64,000 nucleotides of DNA, taken from NCBI GenBank assembly GCA_036925085.1, contig JAUPFP010000116.1:1-64000 (forward strand). The letters are read 5' to 3'. This DNA is from Brachycybe producta (taxonomy: Eukaryota > Arthropoda > Diplopoda > Playtdesmida > Andrognathidae). Positions within the stretch are counted from its first letter, which is position 1; every line of letters begins with the position of its first letter. This document shows, piece by piece, positions 38,466-51,488 of the stretch. A model generated the notes under the pieces. The model did not search any database, was not told where the DNA came from, and worked only from the letters and a program-made list of their open reading frames with translations. The position numbers and the translations under genes are program-made.

Positions 38466-40380
38466 CCCAAGGAATGCAATGCATCTAAAAGCTTCACTCT
38501 ACGTCTATTAGTTCATTTGGAATTAATTTTCAAAGTTACATGTCCATGCACAAGCAATGTCAAGCATAGACACTTCAATGATGTCCACTTTGAACTCGTG
38601 TCATTTTTGAACCATGCAGAGCACACAGGAATTGAAAACATTTCTGCATTCCTGAATGTCCAAGGAATGCAATGCATCTAACAGTTCCATTCTACAAAAA
38701 TTATTAACAATTCTCCAAAAATTAAATTCTTCCATGAGTACCCCCCTTGGAAGTTTTTCAAAAAACGGCCAAAAATGAAAGTAACTGGTGTAATTTTTGA
38801 AGCATGCATTGCACACTGGAATTGAAGACATCCCTGCATTCCTGATTGCCCAAGGAATGCAATGCATCTAAAAGCTTCACTCTACGTCTATTAATTCATT
38901 TGGAATTAATTTTCAAAGTTACATGTCCATGCACAAGCAATGTCAAGCATAGACACTTCAATGATGTCCACTTTGAACTCGTGTCATTTTTGAACCATGC
39001 AGAGCACACAGGAATTGAAGACATTTCTGCATTCCTGAATGTCCAAGGAATGCAATGCATCTAACAGTTCCATTCTACGAAAATTATTAACAATTCTCCA
39101 AAAATGAAATTCTTCCATGAGTACCCCCCTTGGAAGTTTTTCAAAAAACGGCCAAAAATGAAAGTAACTGGTGTAATTTTTGAAGCATGCATTGCACACT
39201 GGAATTGAAGACATCCCTGCATTCCTGATTGCCCAAGGAATGCAATGCATCTAAAAGCTTCACTCTACGTCTATTAGTTCATTTGGAATTAATTTTCAAA
39301 GTTACATATCCATGCACAAGCAATGTCATGCATAGACACTTCAATGATGTCCACTTTGAACTGGTGTCATTTTTGAACCATGCAGAGCACACAGGAATTG
39401 AAGACATTTCTGCATTCCTGAATGTCCAAAGAATGCAATGCATCTAACAGTTCCATTCTACGAAAATTATTAACAATTCTCCAAAAATTAAATTCTTTCA
39501 TGAGTACCCCCCTTGGAAGTTTTTCAAAAAACGGCCAAAAATGAAAGTAACTTGTGTAATTTTTGAAGCATGCATTGCACACTGGAATTGAAGACATCCC
39601 TGCATTCCTGATTGTCCAAGGAATGCAATGCATCTAAAAGCTTCACTCTACGTCTGTTAGTTCATTTGGAATTAATTTTCAAAGTTACATGTCCATGCAC
39701 AAGCAATGTCAAGCATAGACACTTCAATGATGTCCACTTTGAACTCGTGTCATTTTTGAACCATGCAGAGCACACAGGAATTGAAGACATTTCTGCATTC
39801 CTGAATGTCCAAGGAATGCAATGCATCTAACAGTTCCATTCTACGAAAATTATTAACAATTCTCCAAAAATTAAATTCTTCCATGAGTACCCCCCTTGGA
39901 AGTTTTTCAAAAAACGGCCAAAAATGAAAGTAACTGGTGTAATTTTTGAAGCATGCATTGCACACTGGAATTGAAGACATCCCTGCATTCCTGATTGCCC
40001 AAGGAATGCAATGCATCTAAAAGCTTCACTCTACGTCTGTTAGTTCATTTGGAATTAATTTTCAAAGTTACATGTCCATGCACAAGCAATGTCAAGCATA
40101 GACACTTCAATGATGTCCACTTTGAACTCGTGTCATTTTTGAACCATGCAGAGCACACAGGAATTGAAGACATTTCTGCATTCCTGAATGTCCAAGGAAT
40201 GCAATGCATCTAACAGTTCCATTCTACGAAAATTATGAACAATTCTCCAAAAATTAAATTCTTCCATGAGTACCCCCCTTGGAAGTTTTTCAAAAAATGG
40301 CCAAAAATGAAAGTAACTGGTGTAATTTTTGAAGCATGCATTGCACACTGGAATTGAAGACAACCCTGCATTCCTGATTG
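38466..40380 (+). repeat. Five-unit higher-order block (1,915 bp), copy 2 of second pair
   Basis: Repeats the preceding block, with attgaaaacatt at 38,631. The fourth unit (from 39,615) is changed: it starts tccaagg like its counterpart but continues with gtctgttag and tcaaag, as in the fifth unit, so it is a hybrid. The last A half continues into the 40.2-kb variant patch. Confidence 0.84.
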
Positions 40381-40762
40381 TCCAAAGAATGCAATGCATC
40401 TAAAAGCTTAACTCTACGTCCATTAGTTCATTTGGAATTAATTTTCGAAGTCACATGTCCATGCACAAGCAATTTCAAGCATAGACACTTCAATGATGTC
40501 CACTTTGAACTGGTGTCATTTTTGAACCATGCAGAGCACACCGGAATTGAAGACATTTCTGCATTCCTGAATGTCCAAGGAATGCAATGCATCTAACAGT
40601 TCCATTCTTCAAAAATTATTAACAATTCTCCAAAAATGAAACTCTTCCATGAGTACCCCCCTTGGAAGTTTTTCAAAAAACGGCCAAAAATGAAAGTAAC
40701 TGGTGTAATTTTTGAAGCATGCATTGCACACTGGAATTGAAGACATCCCTGCATTCCTGATT
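40191..40762 (+). repeat. Divergent variant patch, copy 2
   Basis: Carries the rare changes of 1-572 in the same places (agcttaactc, aagtcacatg, caatttcaagc, caccggaattg, attcttcaaaa, gaaactcttcc) and differs by one CG to TG change at 40,298. It lies at the right end of the second five-unit pair. Confidence 0.9.
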
Positions 40763-40763
40763 G

Positions 40764-41146
40764 TCCAAGGAATGCAATGCATCTAAAAGCTTCAGTCTAC
40801 GTCCATTAGTTCGTTTGGAATTAATTTTCGAAGTCACATGTCCATGCACAAGCAATTTCAAGCATAGACACTTCAATGATGTCCACTTTGAACTCGTGTC
40901 ATTTTTGAACCATGTAGAGCACACAGGAATTGAAGACATTTCTGCATTCCTGAATGTCCAAGGAATGCAATGCATCTAACAGTTCCATTCTAGAAAAATT
41001 ATTAACAATTCTCCAAAAATGAAACTCTTCCATGAGTACCCCCCTTGGAAGTTTTTCAAAAAACGGCCAAAAATGAAAGTAACTGGTGTAATTTTTGAAG
41101 CATGCATTGCACACTGGAATTAAAGACATCCCTGCATTCCTGATTG
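40764..41146 (+). repeat. Most altered single unit of the window
   Basis: This unit combines the patch variants aagtcacatg and caatttcaagc with many changes of its own: cttcagtct, gttcgtttgg, catgtagagc, tctagaaaaatt, gaaactcttcc and attaaagacatcc. It stands next to common, homogeneous units, so it has been shielded from homogenisation or was brought in by exchange. Confidence 0.85.
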
Positions 41147-44100
41147 CCCAAGGAATGCAATGCATCTAAAAGCTTCACTCTACGTCTATTAGTTCATTTG
41201 GAATTAATTTTCAAAGTTACATGTCCATGCACAAGCAATGTCAAGCATAGAGACTTCAATGATGTCCACTTTGAACTCGTGTCATTTTTGAACCATGCAG
41301 AGCACACAGGAATTGAAGACATTTCTGCATTCCTGAATGTCCAAGGAATGCAATGCATCTAACAGTTCCATTCTACGAAAATTATTAACAATTCTCCAAA
41401 AATGAAATTCTTCCATGAGTACCCCCCTTGGAAGTTTTTCAAAAAACGGCCAAAAATGAAAGTAACTGGTGTAATTTTTGAAGCATGCATTGCACACTGG
41501 AATTGAAGACATCCTTGCATTCCTGATTGCCCAAGGAATGCAATGCATCTAAAAGCTTCACTCTACGTCTATTAGTTCATTTGGAATTAATTTTCAAAGT
41601 TACATGTCCATGCACAAGCAATGTCAAGCATAGACACTTCAATGATGTCCACTTTGAACTCGTGTCATTTTTGAACCATGCAGAGCACACAGGAATTGAA
41701 GACATTTCTGCATTCCTGAATGTCCAAGGAATGCAATGCATCTAACAGTTCCATTCTACGAAAATTATTAACAATTCTCCAAAAATTAAATTCTTCCATG
41801 AGTACCCCCCTTGGAAGTTTTTCAAAAAATGGCCAAAAATGAAAGTAACTGGTGTAATTTTTGAAGCATGCATTGCACACTGGAATTGAAGACATCCCTG
41901 CATTCCTGATTGCCCAAGGAATGCAATGCATCTAAAAGCTTCACTCTACGTCTATTAGTTCATTTGGAATTAATTTTCAAAGTTACATGTCCATGCACAA
42001 GCAATGTCAAGCATAGACACTTCAATGATGTCCACTTTGAACTGGTGTCATTTTTGAACCATGCAGAGCACACAGGAATTGAAGACATTTCTGCATTCCT
42101 GAATGTCCAAGGAATGCAATGCATCTAACAGTTCCATTCTACGAAAATTATTAACAATTCTCCAAAAATGAAATTCTTCCATGAGTACCCCCCTTGGAAG
42201 TTTTTCAAAAAACGGCCAAAAATGAAAGTAACTGGTGTAATTTTTGAAGCATGCATTGCACACTGGAATTGAAGACATCCCTGCATTCCTGATTGCCCAA
42301 GGAATGCAATGCATCTAAAAGCTTCACTCTACGTCTATTAGTTCATTTGGAATTAATTTTCAAAGTTACATGTCCATGCACAAGCAATGTCAAGCATAGA
42401 CACTTCAATGATGTCCACTTTGAACTCGTGTCATTTTTGAACCATGCAGAGCACACAGGAATTGAAGACATTTCTGCATTCCTGAATGTCCAAGGAATGC
42501 AATGCATCTAACAGTTCCATTCTACGAAAATTATTAACAATTCTCCAAAAATTAAATTCTTCCATGAGTACCCCCCTTGGAAGTTTTTCAAAAAACGGCC
42601 AAAAATGAAAGTAACTGGTGTAATTTTTGAAGCATGCATTGCACACTGGAATTGAAGACATCCCTGCATTCCTGATTGCCCAAGGAATGCAATGCATCTA
42701 AAAGCTTCACTCTACGTCTATTAGTTCATTTGGAATTAATTTTCAAAGTTACATGTCCATGCACAAGCAATGTCAAGCATAGAGACTTCAATGATGTCCA
42801 CTTTGAACTCGTGTCATTTTTGAACCATGCAGAGCACACAGGAATTGAAGACATTTCTGCATTCCTGAATGTCCAAGGAATGCAATGCATCTAACAGTTC
42901 CATTCTACGAAAATTATTAACAATTCTCCAAAAATGAAATTCTTCCATGAGTACCCCCCTTGGAAGTTTTTCAAAAAACGGCCAAAAATGAAAGTAACTG
43001 GTGTAATTTTTGAAGCATGCATTGCACACTGGAATTGAAGACATCCTTGCATTCCTGATTGCCCAAGGAATGCAATGCATCTAAAAGCTTCACTCTACGT
43101 CTATTAGTTCATTTGGAATTAATTTTCAAAGTTACATGTCCATGCACAAGCAATGTCAAGCATAGACACTTCAATGATGTCCACTTTGAACTCGTGTCAT
43201 TTTTGAACCATGCAGAGCACACAGGAATTGAAGACATTTCTGCATTCCTGAATGTCCAAGGAATGCAATGCATCTAACAGTTCCATTCTACGAAAATTAT
43301 TAACAATTCTCCAAAAATGAAATTCTTCCATGAGTACCCCCCTTGGAAGTTTTTCAAAAAACGGCCAAAAATGAAAGTAACTGGTGTAATTTTTGAAGCA
43401 TGCATTGCACACTGGAATTGAAGACATCCCTGCATTCCTGATTGCCCAAGGAATGCAATGCATCTAAAAGCTTCACTCTACGTCTATTAGTTCATTTGGA
43501 ATTAATTTTCAAAGTTACATGTCCATGCACAAGCAATGTCAAGCATAGACACTTCAATGATGTCCACTTTGAACTCGTGTCATTTTTGAACCATGCAGAG
43601 CACACAGGAATTGAAGACATTTCTGCATTCCTGAATGTCCAAGGAATGCAATGCATCTAACAGTTCCATTCTACGAAAATTATTAACAATTCTCCAAAAA
43701 TTAAATTCTTCCTTGAGTACCCCCCTTGGAAGTTTTTCAAAAAACGGCCAAAAATGAAAGTAACTGGTGTAATTTTTGAAGCATGCATTGCACACTGGAA
43801 TTGAAGACATCACTGCATTCCTGATTGCCCAAGGAATGCAATGCATCTAAAAGCTTCACTCTACGTCTATTAGTTCATTTGGAATTAATTTTCAAAGTTA
43901 CATGTCCATGCACAAGCAATGTCAAGCATAGACACTTCAATGATGTCCACTTTGAACTCGTGTCATTTTTGAACCATGCAGAGCACACAGGAATTGAAGA
44001 CATTTCTGCATTCCTGAATGTCCAAGGAATGCAATGCATCTAACAGTTCCATTCTACGAAAATTATTAACAATTCTCCAAAAATTAAATTCTTCCATGAG

Positions 44101-44210
44101 TACCCCCCTTGGAAGTTTTTCAAAAAACGGCCAAAAATGAAAGTAACTGGTGTAATTTTTGAAGCATGCATTGCACACTGGAATTGAAGACATCCCTGCA
44201 TTCCTGATTG
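41147..44210 (+). repeat. Eight-unit higher-order block (3,064 bp), copy 1
   Basis: Ordered markers recur 3,064 bp (8 x 383) downstream: tagagac at the start, aaaaaatggcc (41,829), ctggtg (42,042), tagagac with catccttgc (42,782 and 43,046), cttccttgag (43,711) and catcactgc (43,809). The two copies differ by a handful of private changes. Confidence 0.84.
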
Positions 44211-47200
44211 CCCAAGGAATGCAATGCATCTAAAAGCTTCACTCTACGTCTATTAGTTCATTTGGAATTAATTTTCAAAGTTACATGTCCATGCACAAGC
44301 AATGTCAAGCATAGAGACTTCAATGATGTCCACTTTGAACTCGTGTCATTTTTGAACCATGCAGAGCACACAGGAATTGAAGACATTTCTGCATTCCTGA
44401 ATGTCCAAGGAATGCAATGCATCTAACAGTTCCATTCTACGAAAATTATTAACAATTCTCCAAAAATTAAATTCTTCCATGAGTACCCCCCTTGGAAGTT
44501 TTTCAAAAAACGGCCAAAAATGAAAGTAACTGGTGTAATTTTTGAAGCATGCATTGCACACTGGAATTGAAGACATCCCTGCATTCCTGATTGCCCAAGG
44601 AATGCAATGCATCTAAAAGCTTCACTCTACGTCTATTAGTTCATTTGGAATTAATTTTCAAAGTTACATGTAGTTGCACAAGCAATGTCAAGCATAGACA
44701 CTTCAATGATGTCCACTTTGAACTCGTGTCATTTTTGAACCATGCAGAGCACACAGGAATTGAAGACATTTCTGCATTCCTGAATGTCCAAGGAATGCAA
44801 TGCATCTAACAGTTCCATTCTACGAAAATTATTAACAATTCTCCAAAAATTAAATTCTTCCATGAGTACCCCCCTTGGAAGTTTTTCAAAAAATGGCCAA
44901 AAATGAAAGTAACTGGTGTAATTTTTGAAGCATGCATTGCACACTGGAATTGAAGACATCCCTGCATTCATGATTGCCCAAGGAATGCAATGCATCTAAA
45001 AGCTTCACTCTACGTCTGTTAGTTCATTTGGAATTAATTTTCAAAGTTACATGTCCATGCACAAGCAATGTCAAGCATAGACACTTCAATGATGTCCACT
45101 TTGAACTGGTGTCATTTTTGAACCATGCAGAGCACACAGGAATTGAAGACATTTCTGCATTCCTGAATGTCCAAGGAATGCAATGCATCTAACAGTTCCA
45201 TTCTACAAAAATTATTAACAATTCTCCAAAAATGAAATTCTTCCATGAGTACCCCCCTTGGAAGTTTTTCAAAAAACGGCCAAAAATGAAAGTAACTGGT
45301 GTAATTTTTGAAGCATGCATTGCACACTGGAATTGAAGACATCCCTGCATTCCTGATTGCCCAAGGAATGCAATGCATCTAAAAGCTTCACTCTACGTCT
45401 ATTAGTTCATTTGGAATTAATTTTCAAAGTTACATGTCCATGCACAAGCAATGTCAAGCATAGACACTTCAATGATGTCCACTTTGAACTCGTGTCATTT
45501 TTTAACCATGCAGAGCACACAGGAATTGAAGACATTTCTGCATTCCTGAATGTCCAAGGAATGCAATGCATCTAACAGTTCCATTCTACGAAAATTATTA
45601 ACAATTCTCCAAAAATTAAATTCTTCCATGAGTACAACCCTTGGAAGTTTTTCAAAAAACGGCCAAAAATGAAAGTAACTGGTGTAATTTTTGAAGCATG
45701 CATTGCACACTGGAATTGAAGACATCCCTGCATTCCTGATTGCCCAAGGAATGCAATGCATCTAAAAGCTTCACTCTACGTCTATTAGTTCATTTGGAAT
45801 TAATTTTCAAAGTTACATGTCCATGCACAAGCAATGTCAAGCATAGAGACTTCAATGATGTCCACTTTGAACTCGTGTCATTTTTGAACCATGCAGAGCA
45901 CACAGGAATTGAAGACATTTCTGCATTCCTGAATGTCAAAGGAATGCAATGCATCTAACAGTTCCATTCTACGAAAATTATTAACAATTCTCCAAAAATG
46001 AAATTCTTCCATGAGTACCCCCCTTGGAAGTTTTTCAAAAAACGGCCAAAAATGAAAGTAACTGGTGTAATTTTTGAAGCATGCATTGCACACTGGAATT
46101 GAAGACATCCTTGCATTCCTGATTGCCCAAGGAATGCAATGCATCTAAAAGCTTCACTCTACGTCTATTAGTTCATTTGGAATTAATTTTCAAAGTTACA
46201 TGTCCATGCACAAGCAATGTCAAGCATAGACACTTCAATGATGTCCACTTTGAACTCGTGTCATTTTTGAACCATGCAGAGCACACAGGAATTGAAGACA
46301 TTTCTGCATTCCTGAATGTCCAAGGAATGCAATGCATCTAACAGTTCCATTCTACGAAAATTATTAACAATTCTCCAAAAATGAAATTCTTCCATGAGTA
46401 CCCCCCTTGGAAGTTTTTCAAAAAACGGCCAAAAATGAAAGTAACTGGTGTAATTTTTGAAGCATGCATTGCACACTGGAATTGAAGACATCCCTGCATT
46501 CCTGATTGCCCAAGGAATGCAATGCATCTAAAAGCTTCACTCTACGTCTATTAGTTCATTTGGAATTAATTTTCAAAGTTACATGTCCATGCACAAGCAA
46601 TGTCAAGCATAGACACTTCAATGATGTCCACTTTGAACTCGTGTCATTTTTGAACCATGCAGAGCACACAGGAATTGAAGACATTTCTGCATTCCTGAAT
46701 GTCCAAGGAATGCAATGCATCTAACAGTTCCATTCTACGAAAATTATTAACAATTCTCCAAAAATTAAATTCTTCCTTGAGTACCCCCCTTGGAAGTTTT
46801 TCAAAAAACGGCCAAAAATGAAAGTAACTGGTGTAATTTTTGAAGCATGCATTGCACACTGGAATTGAAGACATCACTGCATTCCTGATTGCCCAAGGAA
46901 TGCAATGCATCTAAAAGCTTCACTCTACGTCTATTAGTTCATTTGGAATTAATTTTCAAAGTTACATGTCCATGCACAAGCAATGTCAAGCATAGACACT
47001 TCAATGATGTCCACTTTGAACTCGTGTCATTTTTGAACCATGCAGAGCACACAGGAATTGAAGACATTTCTGCATTCCTGAATGTCCAAGGAATGCAATG
47101 CATCTAACAGTTCCATTCTACGAAAATTATTAACAATTCTCCAAAAATTAAATTCTTCCATGAGTACCCCCCTTGGAAGTTTTTCAAAAAACGGCCAAAA

Positions 47201-47274
47201 ATGAAAGTAACTGGTGTAATTTTTGAAGCATGCATTGCACACTGGAATTGAAGACATCCCTGCATTCCTGATTG
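44211..47274 (+). repeat. Eight-unit higher-order block (3,064 bp), copy 2
   Basis: Repeats the preceding block in order: tagagac, aaaaaatggcc (44,893), ctggtg (45,106), tagagac with catccttgc (45,846 and 46,110), cttccttgag (46,775) and catcactgc (46,873). Extra changes in this copy are catgtagttgc (44,668), ttcatgattg (44,968), ttttttaacc (45,500), gtacaaccc (45,634) and gtcaaagg (45,937). Confidence 0.84.
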
Positions 47275-50200
47275 CCCAAGGAATGCAATGCATCTAAAAG
47301 CTTCACTCTACGTCTATTAGTTCATTTGGAATTAATTTTCAAAGTTACATGTCCATGCACAAGCAATGTCAAGCATAGAGACTTCAATGATGTCCACTTT
47401 GAACTCGTGTCATTTTTGAACCATGCAGAGCACACAGGAATTGAAGACATTTCTGCATTCCTGAATGTCCAAGGAATGCAATGCATCTAACAGTTCCATT
47501 CTACGAAAATTATTAACAATTCTCCAAAAATGAAATTCTTCCATGAGTACCCCCCTTGGAAGTTTTTCAAAAAACGGCCAAAAATGAAAGTAACTGGTGT
47601 AATTTTTGAAGCATGCATTGCACACTGGAATTGAAGACATCCCTGCATTCCTGATTGCCCAAGGAATGCAATGCATCTAAAAGCTTCACTCTACGTCTAT
47701 TAGTTCATTTGGAATTAATTTTCAAAGTTACATGTCCATGCACAAGCAATGTCAAGCATAGACACTTCAATGATGTCCACTTTGAACTCGTGTCATTTTT
47801 GAACCATGCAGAGCACACAGGAATTGAAGACATTTCTGCATTCCTGAATGTCCAAGGAATGCAATGCATCTAACAGTTCCATTCTACGAAAATTATTAAC
47901 AATTCTCCAAAAATTAAATTCTTCCATGAGTACCCCCCTTGGAAGTTTTTCAAAAAACGGCCAAAAATGAAAGTAACTGGTGTAATTTTTGAAGCATGCA
48001 TTGCACACTGGAATTGAAGACATCCCTGCATTCCTGATTGCCCAAGGAATGCAATGCATCTAAAAGCTTCACTCTACGTCTATTAGTTCATTTGGAATTA
48101 ATTTTCAAAGTTACATGTCCATGCACAAGCAATGTCAAGCATAGACACTTCAATGATGTCCACTTTGAACTCGTGTCATTTTTGAACCATGCAGAGCACA
48201 CAGGAATTGAAGACATTTCTGCATTCCTGAATGTCCAAGGAATGCAATGCATCTAACAGTTCCATTCTACGAAAATTATTAACAATTCTCCAAAAATTAA
48301 ATTCTTCCATGAGTACCCCCCCTTGGAAGTTTTTCAAAAAACGGCCAAAAATGAAAGTAACTGGTGTAATTTTTGAAGCATGCATTGCACACTGGAATTG
48401 AAGACATCCCTGCATTCCTGATTGCCCAAGGAATGCAATGCATCTAAAAGCTTCACTCTACGTCTATTAGTTCATTTGGAATTAATTTTCAAAGTTACAT
48501 GTCCATGCACAAGCAATGTCAAGCATAGACACTTCAATGATGTCCACTTTGAACTCGTGTCATTTTTGAACCATGCAGAGCACACAGGAATTGAAGACAT
48601 TTCTGCATTCCTGAATGTCCAAGGAATGCAATGCATCTAACAGTTCCATTCTACGAAAATTATTAACAATTCTCCAAAAATTAAATTCTTCCATGAGTAC
48701 CCCCCTTGGAAGTTTTTCAAAAAACGGCCAAAAATGAAAGTAACTGGTGTAATTTTTGAAGCATGCATTGCACACTGGAATTGAAGACATCCCTGCATTC
48801 CTGATTGCCCAAGGAATGCAATGCATCTAAAAGCTTCACTCTACGTCTATTAGTTCATTTGGAATTAATTTTCAAAGTTACATATCCATGCACAAGCAAT
48901 GTCATGCATAGACACTTCAATGATGTCCACTTTGAACTGGTGTCATTTTTGAACCATGCAGAGCACACAGGAATTGAAGACATTTCTGCATTCCTGAATG
49001 TCCAAAGAATGCAATGCATCTAACAGTTCCATTCTACGAAAATTATTAACAATTCTCCAAAAATTAAATTCTTCCATGAGTACCCCCCTTGGAAGTTTTT
49101 CAAAAAACGGCCAAAAATGAAAGTAACTGGTGTAATTTTTGAAGCATGCATTGCACACTGGAATTGAAGACATCCCTGCATTCCTGATTGCCCAAGGAAT
49201 GCAATGCATCTAAAAGCTTCACTCTACGTCTATTAGTTCATTTGGAATTAATTTTCAAAGTTACATGTCCATGCACAAGCAATGTCAAGCATAGACACTT
49301 CAATGATGTCCACTTTGAACTCGTGTCATTTTTGAACCATGCAGAGCACACAGGAATTGAAGACATTTCTGCATTCCTGAATGTCCAAGGAATGCAATGC
49401 ATCTAACAGTTCCATTCTACGAAAATTATTAACAATTCTCCAAAAATTAAATTCTTCCATGAGTACCCCCCTTGGAAGTTTTTCAAAAAACGGCCAAAAA
49501 TGAAAGTAACTGGTGTAATTTTTGAAGCATGCATTGCACACTGGAATTGAAGACATCCCTGCATTCCTGATTGCCCAAGGAATGCAATGCATCTAAAAGC
49601 TTCACTCTACGTCTATTAGTTCATTTGGAATTAATTTTCAAAGTTACATATCCATGCACAAGCAATGTCATGCATAGACACTTCAATGATGTCCACTTTG
49701 AACTGGTGTCATTTTTGAACCATGCAGAGCACACAGGAATTGAAGACATTTCTGCATTCCTGAATGTCCAAAGAATGCAATGCATCTAACAGTTCCATTC
49801 TACGAAAATTATTAACAATTCTCCAAAAATTAAATTCTTCCATGAGTACCCCCCTTGGAAGTTTTTCAAAAAACGGCCAAAAATGAAAGTAACTGGTGTA
49901 ATTTTTGAAGCATGCATTGCACACTGGAATTGAAGACATCCCTGCATTCCTGATTGCCCAAGGAATGCAATGCATCTAAAAGCTTCACTCTACGTCTATT
50001 AGTTCATTTGGAATTAATTTTCAAAGTTACATGTCCATGCACAAGCAATGTCAAGCATAGACACTTCAATGATGTCCACTTTGAACTCGTGTCATTTTTG
50101 AACCATGCAGAGCACACAGGAATTGAAGACATTTCTGCATTCCTGAATGTCCAAGGAATGCAATGCATCTAACAGTTCCATTCTACGAAAATTATTAACA

Positions 50201-51488
50201 ATTCTCCAAAAATTAAATTCTTCCATGAGTACCCCCCTTGGAAGTTTTTCAAAAAACGGCCAAAAATGAAAGTAACTGGTGTAATTTTTGAAGCATGCAT
50301 TGCACACTGGAATTGAAGACATCCCTGCATTCCTGATTGCCCAAGGAATGCAATGCATCTAAAAGCTTCACTCTACGTCTATTAGTTCATTTGGAATTAA
50401 TTTTCAAAGTTACATGTCCATGCACAAGCAATGTCAAGCATAGACACTTCAATGATGTCCACTTTGAACTCGTGTCATTTTTGAACCATGCAGAGCACAC
50501 AGGAATTGAAGACATTTCTGCATTCCTGAATGTCCAAGGAATGCAATGCATCTAACAGTTCCATTCTACGAAAATTATTAACAATTCTCCAAAAATTAAA
50601 TTCTTCCATGAGTACCCCCCTTGGAAGTTTTTCAAAAAACGGCCAAAAATGAAAGTAACTGGTGTAATTTTTGAAGCATGCATTGCACACTGGAATTGAA
50701 GACATCCCTGCATTCCTGATTGCCCAAGGAATGCAATGCATCTAAAAGCTTCACTCTACGTCTATTAGTTCATTTGGAATTAATTTTCAAAGTTACATAT
50801 CCATGCACAAGCAATGTCAAGCATAGACACTTCAATGATGTCCACTTTGAACTCGTGTCATTTTTGAACCATGCAGAGCACACAGGAATTGAAGACATTT
50901 CTGCATTCCTGAATGTCCAAGGAATGCAATGCATCTAACAGTTTCATTCTACGAAAATTATTAACAATTCTCCAAAAATTAAATTCTTCCATGAGTACCC
51001 CCCTTGGAAGTTTTTCAAAAAACGGCCAAAAATGAAAGTAACTGGTGTAATTTTTGAAGCATGCATTGCACACTGGAATTGAAGACATCCTTGCATTCCT
51101 GATTGCCCAAGGAATGCAATGCATCTAAAAGCTTCACTCTACGTCTATTAGTTCATTTGGAATTAATTTTCAAAGTTACATGTCCATGCACAAGCAATGT
51201 CAAGCATAGACACTTCAATGATGTCCACTTTGAACTCGTGTCATTTTTGAACCATGCAGAGCACACAGGAATTGAAGACATTTCTGCATTCCTGAATGTC
51301 CAAGGAATGCAATGCATCTAACAGTTCCATTCTACGAAAATTATTAACAATTCTCCAAAAATTAAATTCTTCCATGAGTACCCCCCTTGGAAGTTTTTCA
51401 AAAAACGGCCAAAAATGAAAGTAACTGGTGTAATTTTTGAAGCATGCATTGCACACTGGAATTGAAGACATCCCTGCATTCCTGATTG
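47275..51488 (+). repeat. Highly homogeneous block
   Basis: Eleven units with very few private changes. Two catatcc/ccaaagaatg units (48,808 and 49,574) alternate with common units, a 766-bp rhythm. The B half from 50,723 joins catatcc on the left to gtcaagc on the right, a hybrid like the one at 15,895. It contains no gene. Confidence 0.82.

Noticed and set aside
40673-40975. A 100-residue - strand open frame crossing a different phase at the variant patch
   Set aside because: It arises from local changes in the divergent units, has no recognisable domain, and is not kept elsewhere.
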